Source of the DNA: Flavobacterium hydatis | GTDB lineage: Bacteria > Bacteroidota > Bacteroidia > Flavobacteriales > Flavobacteriaceae | DNA length: 64,000 nucleotides | Direction: 5' to 3' | Assembly (NCBI RefSeq): GCF_000737695.1 | Contig: NZ_JPRM01000008.1 | Location: 36,432 to 100,431, forward strand | Part shown: piece by piece, positions 52,361-62,200 of the stretch | How positions within the stretch are numbered: position 1 is the stretch's first letter | How the letters are laid out: each line of letters opens with the position of its first letter | Notes under the pieces: model-generated | Seen by the model: only the letters and a program-made list of their open reading frames with translations | The model's database searches: none | Told to the model about the DNA's origin: nothing | Translations under genes and position numbers: made by a program

Positions 52361-52455
52361 GCAGGAGGATTGCCACGTTCCTGCAATCGGCAAGATGTCC
52401 TGTTGTTAAACAACAGCTTCTTGCTGCTCTACACTCGGGACTCGTTAGCAGTGAT
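52361..52455. other. Candidate origin of transfer (oriT)
   Basis: A GC-rich block 40-140 bp before the mobilisation genes with several short inverted repeats: GCAGGA/TCCTGC (52361-52366/52379-52384), TTGCC/GGCAA (52370-52374/52389-52393), CTGTTGTT-A-AACAACAG (52400-52416), CAGC/GCTG (52414-52417/52423-52426). The location upstream of the accessory protein and relaxase genes and the stem-loop content fit an oriT. No nic site can be proved by eye. Confidence 0.45.
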
Positions 52456-52497
52456 ACTGAAAGGATAAAAAGAGTTTGATAATAATGAAAAAGAGAG

Positions 52498-52893
52498 ATG
52501 ATGAAACGAGAAAATTCAAACAGAACACGCATTGTCGGGGTACGGTTTACGTCCGAAGAGTATGCGAAAATTGAGAAAAAATGGAAAGCTAGTACTTGTC
52601 GTAAGTTAAGCGACTACATTCGCAGGCACCTATTTGACAAATCTATAAACACCACTTATAGGAATCAGTCATTGGATGATTTGACTTATGAAATGATGCA
52701 ATTGTTTAAGCAATTAAATGGCATTGGAAATAACTATAATCAGGCGGTAAAAAAACTACATACCCTAAATCAAATTCCGGAATTTAAAGTATGGATTATA
52801 AGTGCTGAACTCGATAAAAAAAAGCTTTTTGATAAGATGGATGAAATCAAACTATACATCCAGAAAATCTCGGAAAGATGGTTGCGATCATAA
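52498..52893 (+). CDS. mobA: MobC-type mobilisation accessory protein
   Basis: 131 residues. The N-terminal part TRIVGVRFTSEEYAKIEKKW, with SDYIRRHLFD, is a ribbon-helix-helix-like DNA-binding domain of mobilisation accessory proteins. The middle, NQLNGIGNNYNQAVKKLHTL in pattern (LNGIGNNYNQAVKKL), is the signature of the bacterial MobC/MobA family. It binds oriT and recruits the relaxase. It starts just after the candidate oriT and overlaps the relaxase gene by 16 nt, so the two are coupled. Bacteroidetes naming is mobA. Confidence 0.85.
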   Translation: MMKRENSNRTRIVGVRFTSEEYAKIEKKWKASTCRKLSDYIRRHLFDKSINTTYRNQSLDDLTYEMMQLFKQLNGIGNNYNQAVKKLHTLNQIPEFKVWIISAELDKKKLFDKMDEIKLYIQKISERWLRS

Positions 52894-54182
52894 AAACAGG
52901 ACATTCGATACACAAGGTTTTCTATTACAATGAAAACAAAGTAAAAGAAAATGTTGCAGAATGTATAGGTGCTGGAAATTACCCGATTGATGTGGATAAA
53001 ATGGGACTTACTATAAAACTGAATCGTTTTTTGAAACAGTTGGAATTAAATGAAAATGTAAAACGAAACAGTGTACATATTTCAATCAACTTTGATCCGT
53101 CAGAAAATCATTCTAAGGAAAAATTAATGGCTATTGCTGATTCATATATGGAAAAGATAGGTTTTGGTGAACAGCCTTATTTGGTATATCAGCATCACGA
53201 TTCCGGGCATGCGCACATCCATCTGGTTTCCATAAATGTCCAGAGAGATGGTACACGAATAGACATGCAGAATATTGGTAAAAACCGCTCTGAACCGGCA
53301 AGAAAAGAAATCGAAGAACTCTTTGAACTTGTTAAAGCACAAGGGAATAAAAACAGTCCCGATTTTCAGCTCAAGCCAATCATCTCAGGAAAGATTCAAT
53401 ACGGGCGAACCGAATCAAAAAAGGCAATTACCAATGTACTCAATCAGGTGATTTCATCTTATAAATATACCAGTCTTCCAGAACTCAATGCAGTGCTCAA
53501 ACAATACAATGTTTTAGCAGACCCAGGCAATGAAGATTCAAGAATGTTTAAGGCAAAAGGATTAATGTACCGGATACTGGATGATACTGGAAAACCAATT
53601 GGAGTCCCCATAAAAGCCAGTCTCTTTTACAACAAGCCGACCCTAAAGTTTTTAGAAGAAAAATTTGCATCCAATACTACAAATGATGTCTCAGATATAA
53701 GAAGGGTAAAAAACGCTATTGATATGGCTTTTTTAAGAACAGAAATATCACTTACGAAATTAGTTAACCTGCTGGAAAAAGAGGGTATCAATACTGTTTT
53801 TAGAAAAAATTCTGAAGGATTACTTTATGGAATTACCTACGTAGACCATACAACAAAATGTGTTTTTAATGGTAGTACACTCGGTAAACAATACAGCGCC
53901 AAATCGATACAGGAACGTTGCGCCTCTAGTAATCAGGTAGAGGAAAACAGGGCAAGTTTAAAGAGTGAAAAATTACACACAGTCACATTTGAAGCACCTA
54001 AATCGGAAATTATGGTAACACTTTTTGGGATTGATTTAAGAGATAACAAATATCTAGGATCCAGCACTATAATGTCGCAATTAGCAGAGATACTCATGCA
54101 ATCCGAACAGACAGCTAATTACCTTCCCTACGAGCTGAGAAACAAAAAGAAAAAAAGAAGAGGACAGTCTAATAATCGATAA
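52878..54182 (+). CDS. mobB: Relaxase / mobilisation nuclease (MobB)
   Basis: 434 residues. N-terminal relaxase domain with the three-His metal motif HHDSGHAHIH (residues about 106-115) followed by LVSINVQRDGTRID, and an upstream SVHISINFDPSENHSKE strand. It nicks oriT and stays bound to the DNA 5' end for transfer. A catalytic Tyr should lie near the N-terminus (Tyr16/17 in VFYYNENKV or Tyr36 in AGNYP); I cannot say which. The C-terminal ~240 residues are helical with a Lys/Arg tail. It overlaps mobA by 16 nt and precedes the coupling protein by 11 nt. Confidence 0.9.
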   Translation: MVAIIKTGHSIHKVFYYNENKVKENVAECIGAGNYPIDVDKMGLTIKLNRFLKQLELNENVKRNSVHISINFDPSENHSKEKLMAIADSYMEKIGFGEQPYLVYQHHDSGHAHIHLVSINVQRDGTRIDMQNIGKNRSEPARKEIEELFELVKAQGNKNSPDFQLKPIISGKIQYGRTESKKAITNVLNQVISSYKYTSLPELNAVLKQYNVLADPGNEDSRMFKAKGLMYRILDDTGKPIGVPIKASLFYNKPTLKFLEEKFASNTTNDVSDIRRVKNAIDMAFLRTEISLTKLVNLLEKEGINTVFRKNSEGLLYGITYVDHTTKCVFNGSTLGKQYSAKSIQERCASSNQVEENRASLKSEKLHTVTFEAPKSEIMVTLFGIDLRDNKYLGSSTIMSQLAEILMQSEQTANYLPYELRNKKKKRRGQSNNR

Positions 54183-54193
54183 AATTTGAAATT

Positions 54194-56182
54194 ATGGCTA
54201 TGCAGACAGGAGAGAACGAGCAGGCACTGAGAAAGATCTTGGATATGACAAGACTTATTAGTATCGTTATTTTAGGAATCCATTTTTATTATTACTGCTA
54301 TGGTGCATTTGGAAAGTGGCATTTGGTTAGCGGATTCAGTGATAAAATCATGGGTAATATTTACTATACAGGATTGTTCAGTAATTTCCATAAGTCCAAG
54401 CTCTTTGCATTGGGGTTTTTAATAATCTCACTAATTGGAGTTAAAGGACGAAAAGAGGAGAAACTAAATTACAAAACAGCTTTTGTTTATATAATTACGG
54501 GGATTCTGATTTACTTCATAAGTTATTTTTCATTATACCTGAAAATAGAATTAATGCTGGCAGCAATTGCCTATATGACCATCACTTCAAGCGGTTTTCT
54601 TCTGATGCTCACTGGTGGTACACTATTATCACGTATTGTAAAAAATAGGCTTAACAGCAAAGATATTTTTAATACCGAAAATGAAACTTTCCCCCAGGAA
54701 GAAAGACTCTTGGAAAATGAGTATTCCATCAACCTTCCAGCCCGATATCATTTAAAGGATAAGATAAGAGACAGCTGGATAAACATCATTAATCCGTTTC
54801 GAGGGTTATTGGTTTCGGGTACTCCTGGCTCCGGGAAATCCTATTTTGTCATACGCCATGTGATTACCCAGCACATCCGTAAAAAATTCACCATGTTCGT
54901 CTATGATTTCAAGTTTGATGATCTGACCAGAATTGTTTATAATACTTGGCTTAAATACAGACACCTCTATTCAGTATTACCGCAGTTTTATGTTATTAAT
55001 TTTGATGATCTGACAAGAAGCAACCGATGTAATCCATTAGACCCTTCAGCGATGAGTGATATTACGGATGCTTCCGAATCAGCACGTACTATTCTGTTGG
55101 GACTCAATAGGGAATGGATAAAAAGACAGGGAGATTTTTTTGTAGAATCGCCGATTAATTTTCTCTCGGCCATAATATGGTATTTAAAAAAATATAAAGA
55201 CGGCGAATTCTGTACCCTTCCTCACGTAATTGAACTCATGCAGGAGGATTATGATAGTCTCTTTACCTTACTTAGAACTGAAAAAGAAATTGAAGTGCTT
55301 ATTAATCCCTTTGTAAATGCCTATCTTAATAATGTCATGGACCAATTGGAGGGCCAAATCGCATCAGCAAAAATTGCGATGGCAAGGCTTTCCTCCCCGC
55401 AATTGTATTATGTTTTATCAGGTAATGATTTCACATTGGACATCAATAATCCGGATGAGCCTAAGATTGTATGCATGGGTAATAATCCGCAGAAAATCCA
55501 AATATATGGAGCTGTATTATCACTATACGTAAACCGATTGGTTAAACAAGTGAACCAAAAAAACAAACAGAAAAGCAGTCTGATATTTGATGAGTTTCCA
55601 ACCATCTACCTTAACAATATGGACAGTTTGATTGCCACAGCCAGAAGTAATAAAGTAGCAACTTGTTTGGGGATTCAGGACTTTAGTCAGCTGCGTAAAG
55701 ACTATGGACGAGAACAGGCTGACGTCATTATGAATATTGTTGGAAATGTAGTCAGCGGACAAGTTACAGGTGATACAGCTAAACAATTATCCGAACGTTT
55801 TGGAAAAATTATGCAGGACAGAGAAAGCCTTTCAATCAATAGTGGAGATACTTCTATAAGCCGTTCCAAACAATTGGAATCCGCAGTGCCTCCATCCAAA
55901 ATTTCCGGACTTAGTTCCGGTGAGTTCGTGGGGATGGTAGCCGATGACCCTGATTGTAAAATTGAGCTCAAAACATTTCATTCTGAAATTCTAAATGACC
56001 ATGAAGCATTAAAAAGAGAACAGGATAACTATGTCGATATTCCTATTATCCGTAAAGTTGATAATGCAATGGTACAGCGTAATTATTTGCAAATAAAAAA
56101 GGACATTAAGGACATTATTCATTCAGAAAAAGAAAGGCTATTAAATGATTATGAGCTAAGGCATTTGATAATTAAGAAGTGA
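54194..56182 (+). CDS. mobC: VirD4/TraG-type coupling protein (MobC)
   Basis: 662 residues. Four N-terminal membrane segments (residues about 20-150), then a RecA-like ATPase: Walker A GTPGSGKSYF near residues 209-218, Walker B SLIFDEFPTIY near 460-470, and the family motif TARSNKVATCLGIQDFSQLR. It couples the relaxosome to the mating channel encoded at 1-6334. The order mobA-mobB-mobC is standard in Bacteroidetes elements. It overlaps the next gene as GTGA (56179-56182). Intact, normal length. Confidence 0.92.
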   Translation: MAMQTGENEQALRKILDMTRLISIVILGIHFYYYCYGAFGKWHLVSGFSDKIMGNIYYTGLFSNFHKSKLFALGFLIISLIGVKGRKEEKLNYKTAFVYIITGILIYFISYFSLYLKIELMLAAIAYMTITSSGFLLMLTGGTLLSRIVKNRLNSKDIFNTENETFPQEERLLENEYSINLPARYHLKDKIRDSWINIINPFRGLLVSGTPGSGKSYFVIRHVITQHIRKKFTMFVYDFKFDDLTRIVYNTWLKYRHLYSVLPQFYVINFDDLTRSNRCNPLDPSAMSDITDASESARTILLGLNREWIKRQGDFFVESPINFLSAIIWYLKKYKDGEFCTLPHVIELMQEDYDSLFTLLRTEKEIEVLINPFVNAYLNNVMDQLEGQIASAKIAMARLSSPQLYYVLSGNDFTLDINNPDEPKIVCMGNNPQKIQIYGAVLSLYVNRLVKQVNQKNKQKSSLIFDEFPTIYLNNMDSLIATARSNKVATCLGIQDFSQLRKDYGREQADVIMNIVGNVVSGQVTGDTAKQLSERFGKIMQDRESLSINSGDTSISRSKQLESAVPPSKISGLSSGEFVGMVADDPDCKIELKTFHSEILNDHEALKREQDNYVDIPIIRKVDNAMVQRNYLQIKKDIKDIIHSEKERLLNDYELRHLIIKK

Positions 56183-57180
56183 TAAAAAACAACAATTTAA
56201 ATGAAGAAATAATGATACAAGAACAATTTACGGTGATTATCCAATTAATAAAACAATCCAGATCAAAAGCTATTGCTGCTGTTAATACTGAAATGATTAA
56301 TCTGTATTGGAATATTGGACAGTACATTCACAATCGTATCGAAACAGCCGAGTGGGGGAAATCAGTCGTAAAAGAATTGGCTGATTTTTTACAAAGAAGT
56401 GAGCCTGGTTTAAAAGGATTTTCGGATGCGAATCTTTGGCGTATGAGACAGTTTTATGAGATTTATAAGGATACACCAAAACTCGCACCACTGGTGCGAG
56501 AAATTAACTGGTCCAATAATTTGATTATCTTTTCAAGATGTAAAACAGAGGAAGAACGGGAGTTTTATCTAAGTTTTTCCAAAAGAGAAAACTATAGTAA
56601 AAGAGAACTCGAACGCCAGATTTCATCCAGCCTTTTTGAAAGAACAATGATTGGGAATTCAAAACTCGCACCAGTGGTGCGAGAAATACATCCTGAGGTT
56701 AATAATACGTTCAAAGACAGTTATATTTTTGATTTTTTAAACCTTCCTGAATCTTATAGCGAGAATGAATTACAGCAGGGACTTATTAAACAAATGAAAA
56801 ATTTCATTCTGGAACTAGGTAAAGATTTTATCTTCATCGACCAGGAATACAAATTACAGGTAGGTAATAGTGATTTTTATATTGATCTATTATTCTACCA
56901 CAGAGGATTACAATGTCTGGTCGCTTTTGAACTCAAAGCCGATAAGTTCAGACCGGAACATTTAGGACAATTGAACTTTTATCTGGAAGCACTAGATCGT
57001 GACGTAAAGAAACCACATGAAAATCCAAGTATTGGAATATTGTTATGTACGGATAAAGACAGTAAGGTTGTCGAGTATGCACTCAATAGAAGTTTATCCT
57101 CAACGATGGTTGCTGAATATAGAATTCAGCTTCCTAATAAGCAATTGTTAAAGCAAAAACTAAAGGAATTATTGGAATAG
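56179..57180 (+). CDS. DUF1016/YhcG PD-(D/E)XK nuclease-domain protein
   Basis: 333 residues from GTG at 56179 (overlaps the coupling gene by 4 nt); ATG at 56212 is the alternative. The N-terminal DUF1016 part has NTEMINLYWNIGQYIHNRIE and GFSDANLWRMRQFYEIYKDT. The C-terminal nuclease part has SDFYIDLLFYHRGLQCLVA followed by FELKADKFRPEHLGQLNFYL, the D-x(n)-E-x-K and Q elements of PD-(D/E)XK. The gene holds two copies of an almost identical palindrome read as KLAPxVREI. Such genes occur with mobilisation, restriction or repair genes; the substrate is unknown. Confidence 0.85.
   Translation: MIKNNNLNEEIMIQEQFTVIIQLIKQSRSKAIAAVNTEMINLYWNIGQYIHNRIETAEWGKSVVKELADFLQRSEPGLKGFSDANLWRMRQFYEIYKDTPKLAPLVREINWSNNLIIFSRCKTEEEREFYLSFSKRENYSKRELERQISSSLFERTMIGNSKLAPVVREIHPEVNNTFKDSYIFDFLNLPESYSENELQQGLIKQMKNFILELGKDFIFIDQEYKLQVGNSDFYIDLLFYHRGLQCLVAFELKADKFRPEHLGQLNFYLEALDRDVKKPHENPSIGILLCTDKDSKVVEYALNRSLSSTMVAEYRIQLPNKQLLKQKLKELLE
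56478..56687 (+). repeat. Two in-frame copies of a 19-bp palindrome within the DUF1016 gene
   Basis: CTCGCACCA-C-TGGTGCGAG at 56482-56500 and CTCGCACCA-G-TGGTGCGAG at 56665-56683, both with flanks AAA and AAAT. Both are translated in the same frame as KLA-P-(L/V)-VREI, and the copies are 183 nt (61 codons) apart. Near identity at DNA level, including flanks, suggests a duplicated or inserted palindromic element rather than convergent protein sequence. Confidence 0.75.
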
Positions 57181-57219
57181 AAATAACTTGATTCTTGATT
57201 TAATCAGGTTTTGTAGTAA

Positions 57220-57978
57220 TTAATTTTTCAACTCTTTAATTTCTCGTTTCATTTCCAAAAGTATGTCTTTTAGACTTGAAAAATCGGATGTTTCTTGTTT
57301 CTGGTCGCTTTTACCAATACTACATTCATACTCCCAAATTTCCAGAATATCAGAAGCTTTGACTTCATAGGCAGGATAAAAATGGTTATCCGATTCTAAA
57401 ACAAGCGTATTTTTTTTGTTCTTATTGAGTCTTTTATAGACCATACCCTCACTTTTGGTGATGATGATATAGGTCTTGCCATCCATTACTTCACCCAATT
57501 TGTCAATGTAACGTCCTACGATAATCGAACCATCTTCATGTGGTGGCATCGAGTCGCCTTCCACAGGAAACCCCCTGTGTTTTCCATGTTTTAAAAAAGG
57601 CAGAGAGATTTGTTGCAGACTTTCGATATATTCGGGATCGGCATACCCATTCAAATACCCAGCCTTTGCAGTTTGGGTGACAACCTCAACATAATTTTCT
57701 CCTGTTTGATCAACGGTAATTGGTAGCAGTAATCTGTTATTTTCCAATTTAAGCAAATCATCCATCGGTATTTTTCGAACATCTACCGAGAGTAGCAAAT
57801 CGATACTGATTTGATAATAGTGCGCTATTTTCTTTAGTATTTCATAGGGAGCTTCAGAAGTTCCATCTTCGTATTTGGCGTAGCGTCCCCGGGTAATAAA
57901 AAGACTCTCAGCGACTTTTTCCTGTGAAATTTTCTTTTTTGCCCTAAGGTTTCTGATGTTGTCGGAAAATAAAGACAT
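57220..57978 (-). CDS. LexA/UmuD-like repressor: HTH-Xre plus S24 peptidase
   Basis: 252 residues from ATG at 57978 (an upstream in-frame extension lies over the operator and is not credible). N-terminal Xre helix-turn-helix: ISQEKVAESLFITRGRYAKY. Then a likely self-cleavage site in AKAGYLNG and the S24 Ser/Lys pair: GDSMPPHEDG and VYKRLNK. This is a LexA-like SOS repressor, probably cleaved with RecA help. It is divergent from the Y-family polymerase gene, with two operator copies between them, so it should control that cassette and itself. Confidence 0.88.
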   Translation of the reverse strand: MSLFSDNIRNLRAKKKISQEKVAESLFITRGRYAKYEDGTSEAPYEILKKIAHYYQISIDLLLSVDVRKIPMDDLLKLENNRLLLPITVDQTGENYVEVVTQTAKAGYLNGYADPEYIESLQQISLPFLKHGKHRGFPVEGDSMPPHEDGSIIVGRYIDKLGEVMDGKTYIIITKSEGMVYKRLNKNKKNTLVLESDNHFYPAYEVKASDILEIWEYECSIGKSDQKQETSDFSSLKDILLEMKREIKELKN

Positions 57979-57990
57979 GTTAATTTTTGT

Positions 57991-58035
57991 TACAATTTGT
58001 AGCAACAAAGATAAGTGTTTTTGTTATAATCTGTA
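57991..58035. promoter_or_regulatory. Paired operators between the S24 repressor and polymerase genes
   Basis: TACAA-T-TTGTA (57991-58001) is a perfect palindrome. A relative, TATAATCTGTA, lies at 58025-58035 on the same spacing of bases: TTGTTACAATTTGTAGCAA versus TTGTTATAATCTGTACTAA, 34 nt apart. One sits at the repressor's predicted start site, the other near the polymerase promoter. Confidence 0.75.
58006..58013 (-). promoter_or_regulatory. -7 box (TATCTTTG) of the S24 repressor gene
   Basis: On the minus strand TATCTTTG matches TAnnTTTG and lies 28 nt before the ATG at 57978; the palindromic operator overlaps the expected start of transcription, giving autorepression. Confidence 0.55.
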
Positions 58036-58036
58036 C

Positions 58037-58044
58037 TAATTTTG
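58037..58044 (+). promoter_or_regulatory. -7 box (TAATTTTG) of the Y-family polymerase gene
   Basis: TAATTTTG fits TAnnTTTG, 24 nt before the ATG at 58068; the second operator copy lies directly upstream (58025-58035). Confidence 0.5.
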
Positions 58045-58067
58045 TTCCGTATAAAAGGAAGAAGATT

Positions 58068-59246
58068 ATGGGAAGGTCAATTGTACATATTGATATGAAT
58101 ACGTTTTTTGTATCCTGCGAAAGGTTAACCAATTCAGAATTGAATGGAGTACCATTGATTATTGGAGGAGGGGACAGGGGAGTGGTAGCTTCTTGTTCTT
58201 ATGAGGCGCGTACTTTTGGAGTGCGCTCGGCTATGCCCATCAAGATGGCACTTCGACTTTGCCCACAGGCAAAAGTGATGAAAGGAGACATGGAATTGTA
58301 CTCCACTTTATCACATACCATTACCGAAATAATTCAGGAGAAAGCGCCCATAGTGGAGAAAGCCAGTATTGATGAATTTTATCTGGATATAACGGGTATG
58401 GACAAATTCTATGGGAGTTACAAGTGGACCAATGAACTGGCACAAACCATTACCAAAGAAACAGGACTACCGCTGACTTTTGCTTTATCAGTGAACAAAA
58501 CGGTTTCGAAAATAGGAACTGGAGAGGGAAAACAAAAACAGAATTTGGAGATTCCAGAGCATATGGTACAACCCTTTTTAAATCCTTTATCCATTCAGAA
58601 AATCCCGATGGTAGGAGATAAGACCTTTCAATTACTTTCAAGAATTGGGATACGAACCATTCAAACACTCTCTGAAATGCCATCAGAAGTCTTACAGCAA
58701 ATGATTGGGAAAAACGGAACTGAACTATGGAAGAAAGCCAATGGTATAGATAACAATCCCGTAGAACCCTATACAGAAAGAAAATCCATATCAACGGAAC
58801 ATACCTTCTCGCAAGATACTATTGACATAGCCAAACTTAAACGCATACTCGTTGGGATGGTAGAAAAACTCGCCTTTCAATTACGTTCAGAACAGTGGCT
58901 CACCTCGACTGTAGTTATTAAAATTAGGTATGCCAATTTTGATACAGAGACCAAACAATGCCGTATAGCCTATACCTCAGCCGATCATACCCTGACCAGG
59001 AGTGTTACCGAGTTATTCGATAAATTATACCAGCGTCGTATGCGACTAAGATTAATAGGAATACGTTTTAGTGGTCTTGTTCGGGGAACGTATCAAATCA
59101 ATCTCTTTGAAGATACCGAAGAAATGTTAGCGTTATATCAGGCAATGGACAAAATGAAAAGCCGCTACGGATTTGATGCCGTCATGCGGTGTGCAGGTGC
59201 CTCGTTCAAACCCAACAACAAAGCAGCAATTTTAAAACGTAAATAA
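58068..59246 (+). CDS. Y-family translesion DNA polymerase (DinB/UmuC type)
   Basis: 392 residues from ATG at 58068, which follows an AAAAGGAAGAAG ribosome site; earlier starts run through the operator. Motifs are IVHIDMNTFFVSCERLTN, CSYEARTFGVRSAMPIKMA and EKASIDEFYLDITG with the catalytic acidic residues, then a finger/thumb region (IPMVGDKTFQLLSRIGIRTI) and a little-finger domain. It copies across damaged DNA. The DnaE-like polymerase gene follows after 9 nt, so the pair forms a mutasome-like unit under the S24 repressor. Complete. Confidence 0.9.
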   Translation: MGRSIVHIDMNTFFVSCERLTNSELNGVPLIIGGGDRGVVASCSYEARTFGVRSAMPIKMALRLCPQAKVMKGDMELYSTLSHTITEIIQEKAPIVEKASIDEFYLDITGMDKFYGSYKWTNELAQTITKETGLPLTFALSVNKTVSKIGTGEGKQKQNLEIPEHMVQPFLNPLSIQKIPMVGDKTFQLLSRIGIRTIQTLSEMPSEVLQQMIGKNGTELWKKANGIDNNPVEPYTERKSISTEHTFSQDTIDIAKLKRILVGMVEKLAFQLRSEQWLTSTVVIKIRYANFDTETKQCRIAYTSADHTLTRSVTELFDKLYQRRMRLRLIGIRFSGLVRGTYQINLFEDTEEMLALYQAMDKMKSRYGFDAVMRCAGASFKPNNKAAILKRK

Positions 59247-59255
59247 TAAGACATC

Positions 59256-62200
59256 ATGTACCTCAATTGTCATTCTTTCCATTCCCTGCGTTATGGGACT
59301 ATTCCCCTGGTAGATTTGGTACAGCAAGCTGTGGCATGTAGCGTAAAAGCGATGGCACTTACGGATATCAACACCGTAACTGGGATTTATGATTTTATCA
59401 CAGCATGTAATGCGGTTGCGATTAAACCACTTGTTGGAATTGAATTCAGATGTAATCATAAACTGCGTTATATTGGACTAGCCAAAAATAGTGAAGGTCT
59501 GGGGGAGATGAACCGTTTTCTGACCAAGCATAATTTTGAGGATGCTTCTTTACCAATAGAAGCGCCTGAATTCAAATCGGTTTTTATAATCTATTCCTTG
59601 GAGAACGCCCCAGATTCTTTGAAAGAAAATGAATACATTGGTATTCGCCCCGAAGAACTTCCAAAACTATTCAGTTCTCATTGGAAAAATAGAGTTGATA
59701 AAATGGTCATTTCTCAGCCCGTAACCTTTCGGATTAAAAAAGAATTCAACCTGCATAAAATATTGCGGGCTATTGATACCAATGTTATCCTGTCCAGGCT
59801 TAGTGAGAGTGATTATTGCAGTACTTCCGATGTAATGGTACCTCTTGAGGACTTGCTTATCCAGTTCACGGACTATCCACAGATTATTTTAAACACTCAA
59901 AAAATAATAGACGAGTGTAATTTTGAATTTGATTTCAAAACACCCAAAAATAAAAAATACTATACCAATAGTAGAAGCAGCGATATGGCTTTGCTGACAA
60001 CCCTTGCGCAGCAAGGACTAGTGTGGAGGTACGGAACGACTAACTTACAGGCAAAAGCGCGGGTGGAAAAGGAGCTGCGTGTGATTGAAGAATTAGAGTT
60101 CAGTGGTTATTTTTTAATCACATGGGATATTATCCGCTATAGCAACAGCTGTGGTTTTCTGCATATAGGGCGGGGGAGTGGTGCAAACAGTATTGTGAGT
60201 TATTGCCTTGGCATTACAGATATATGTCCCATAGAATTGGATTTATATTTTGAACGGTTCCTGAATCTGAATCGTAAAAGTCCACCAGATTTTGATATTG
60301 ACTGGTCGTGGAAAGAACGCAATACAATCCTTGAATATATTTTCAATCGCTATGGCGCAGACCATGTGGCTTTTTGTGGAACCAATGTAGAGTTCAAATA
60401 CCGATCGATATTCAGGGAAGTCGGAAAAGTATTCGGACTCCCTAAAGAAGAACTCGATATGCTCGCTAAAAATCCAATGGCTTCGCATGATGGGAATTCA
60501 GTAGTAAGATATGTGCAGGAATATGGCATGATGCTCGAAAAATACCCCAACCAGCGCAGTATGCATTCCTGCGGGATATTAATCTCCGAAGAACCTCTTA
60601 CCAATTATACGGTGCTCGAAATGCCTCCCAAAGGCTTTCCTATTGTACTCTTTGATATGCATATCGCCGAGGATATTGGTTTTGAAAAATTTGATATTCT
60701 AAGCCAGAGAGGTATTGGTCACATTGATGATAGCGTGAAACTCATCCAAAAGAACCGTGGTATTAAAGTAGATATTAGGGACACGGCATTATCCAAAGAT
60801 GAAGTGTTGTGCAATACGTATTTGGCCACAGGCAAGACCATTGGTTGCTTTTATATTGAAAGTCCAGCTATGCGAGGACTATTGCGCCGTCTGAATTGTG
60901 ACAATTATAAAATACTCGTAGCGGCTTCCTCCATCATTCGCCCTGGTGTGGCACAGTCTGGAATGATGAAAGAGTATATTTTTCGCCATAACAATCCCGA
61001 TAAGTTCGAATATTTTCATGAGGTTTTCAAAGAACAATTGGGCGAGACCTATGGTATCATGGTGTATCAGGAGGACGTAATTAAGATTGCCTTGTACTAT
61101 GGCGGGCTTCCAGCCGCTGACGGAGATATTCTGCGTCGCGCTATGAGCGGTAAGGGGCGTTCTAAAGCAGCTTTACAAAAAGTAAAGGATAATTTCTTTG
61201 CTTCTTGCCTGCAAAAAGGACATTCTGTAAAATTAAGCGAAGAAATATACCGACAGATTGAATCCTTTGCAGGATACTCTTTCTGTAAAGCGCATTCGGC
61301 ATCCTATGCAGTGGAAAGTTACCAAAGTCTTTATTTGAAAGTACATTACCCTGTCGAATTCATGGTAGCGGTTATTAATAATCAAGGAGGTTTTTACAGG
61401 ACCGAAGTATATATTCATGAGGCTCGTATGTCTGGAGCAGTGATACATAACCCATGCGTCAATAAAAGTGAATACGAAGCAACACTATACGGAGTTGATG
61501 TTTATCTCGGGTTGATGCATTTAGAGGGTTTAGAAACTAAACTAGCGCATCTTATTATATCTGATCGGGAGGATAGGGGGGACTTTAAATCATTGGAAGA
61601 TTTTATCAATCGTATTCCAATTGGAATTGAAGGCATTCAGATTTTGATTTTTATTGGTGCTTTTCGTTTTACAGGAAAAACAAAAAATCAATTGCTGGTA
61701 ATAGCCCGATTGATATTAGTGAATTTTAAGCCTGAAAATAGAAACCTCATGCTACTTCAGGAGCCAGTCAAAGAATATAAGCTACCTGTACTCGAACGCT
61801 CTGCTTATGAAGATGCCTTTGATGAAATCGAACTACTTAGTTTTCCAGTATCATGTACTCCTTTCGATCTTTTACAAACTCCATACAGAGGGGCTGTGAT
61901 GGCAAAGGATTTAGTGAGTCATCACAAGAAAACAGTAAAAATGCTCGCTTATCTTATTTCCAGAAAACATGTGCCTACCAAAAGAGGTACCATGTATTTT
62001 GGCACTTGGATTGATACAGAAGGGGAGTATTTCGATACAGCCCATTTCTCAGATAGCCTTGAAAGATATCCTTTCCAAGGTGGTGGTTGTTATCTATTAT
62101 TAGGAAATGTTGCTGTAGAGTATCATTTTCCAACGGTAACGGTAACAAAAATGGCAAAGATGCCATTCATACCCGATCCGCGATATTCAAATACGAGTGA

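Larger units (their letters stand above)
51662..52497. other. 836-bp non-coding region with repeats and candidate oriT
   Basis: No supported frame. From left: a palindrome ACCTAT-G-ATAGGT (51737-51749) near the gene at 51661; plain AT-rich sequence; an inverted repeat CTTGAGATTT/AAATCTCAAG (52218-52227/52268-52277) with a further copy of TCTCAAG at 52341-52347; then a GC-rich block (52361-52440) rich in small inverted repeats, ending directly before the mobilisation genes. Confidence 0.6.

Noticed and set aside
57987..58067. N-terminal extension of the Y-family polymerase
   Set aside because: It would translate the operator and promoter; ATG 58068 has a ribosome site and begins at the conserved IVHIDMN.
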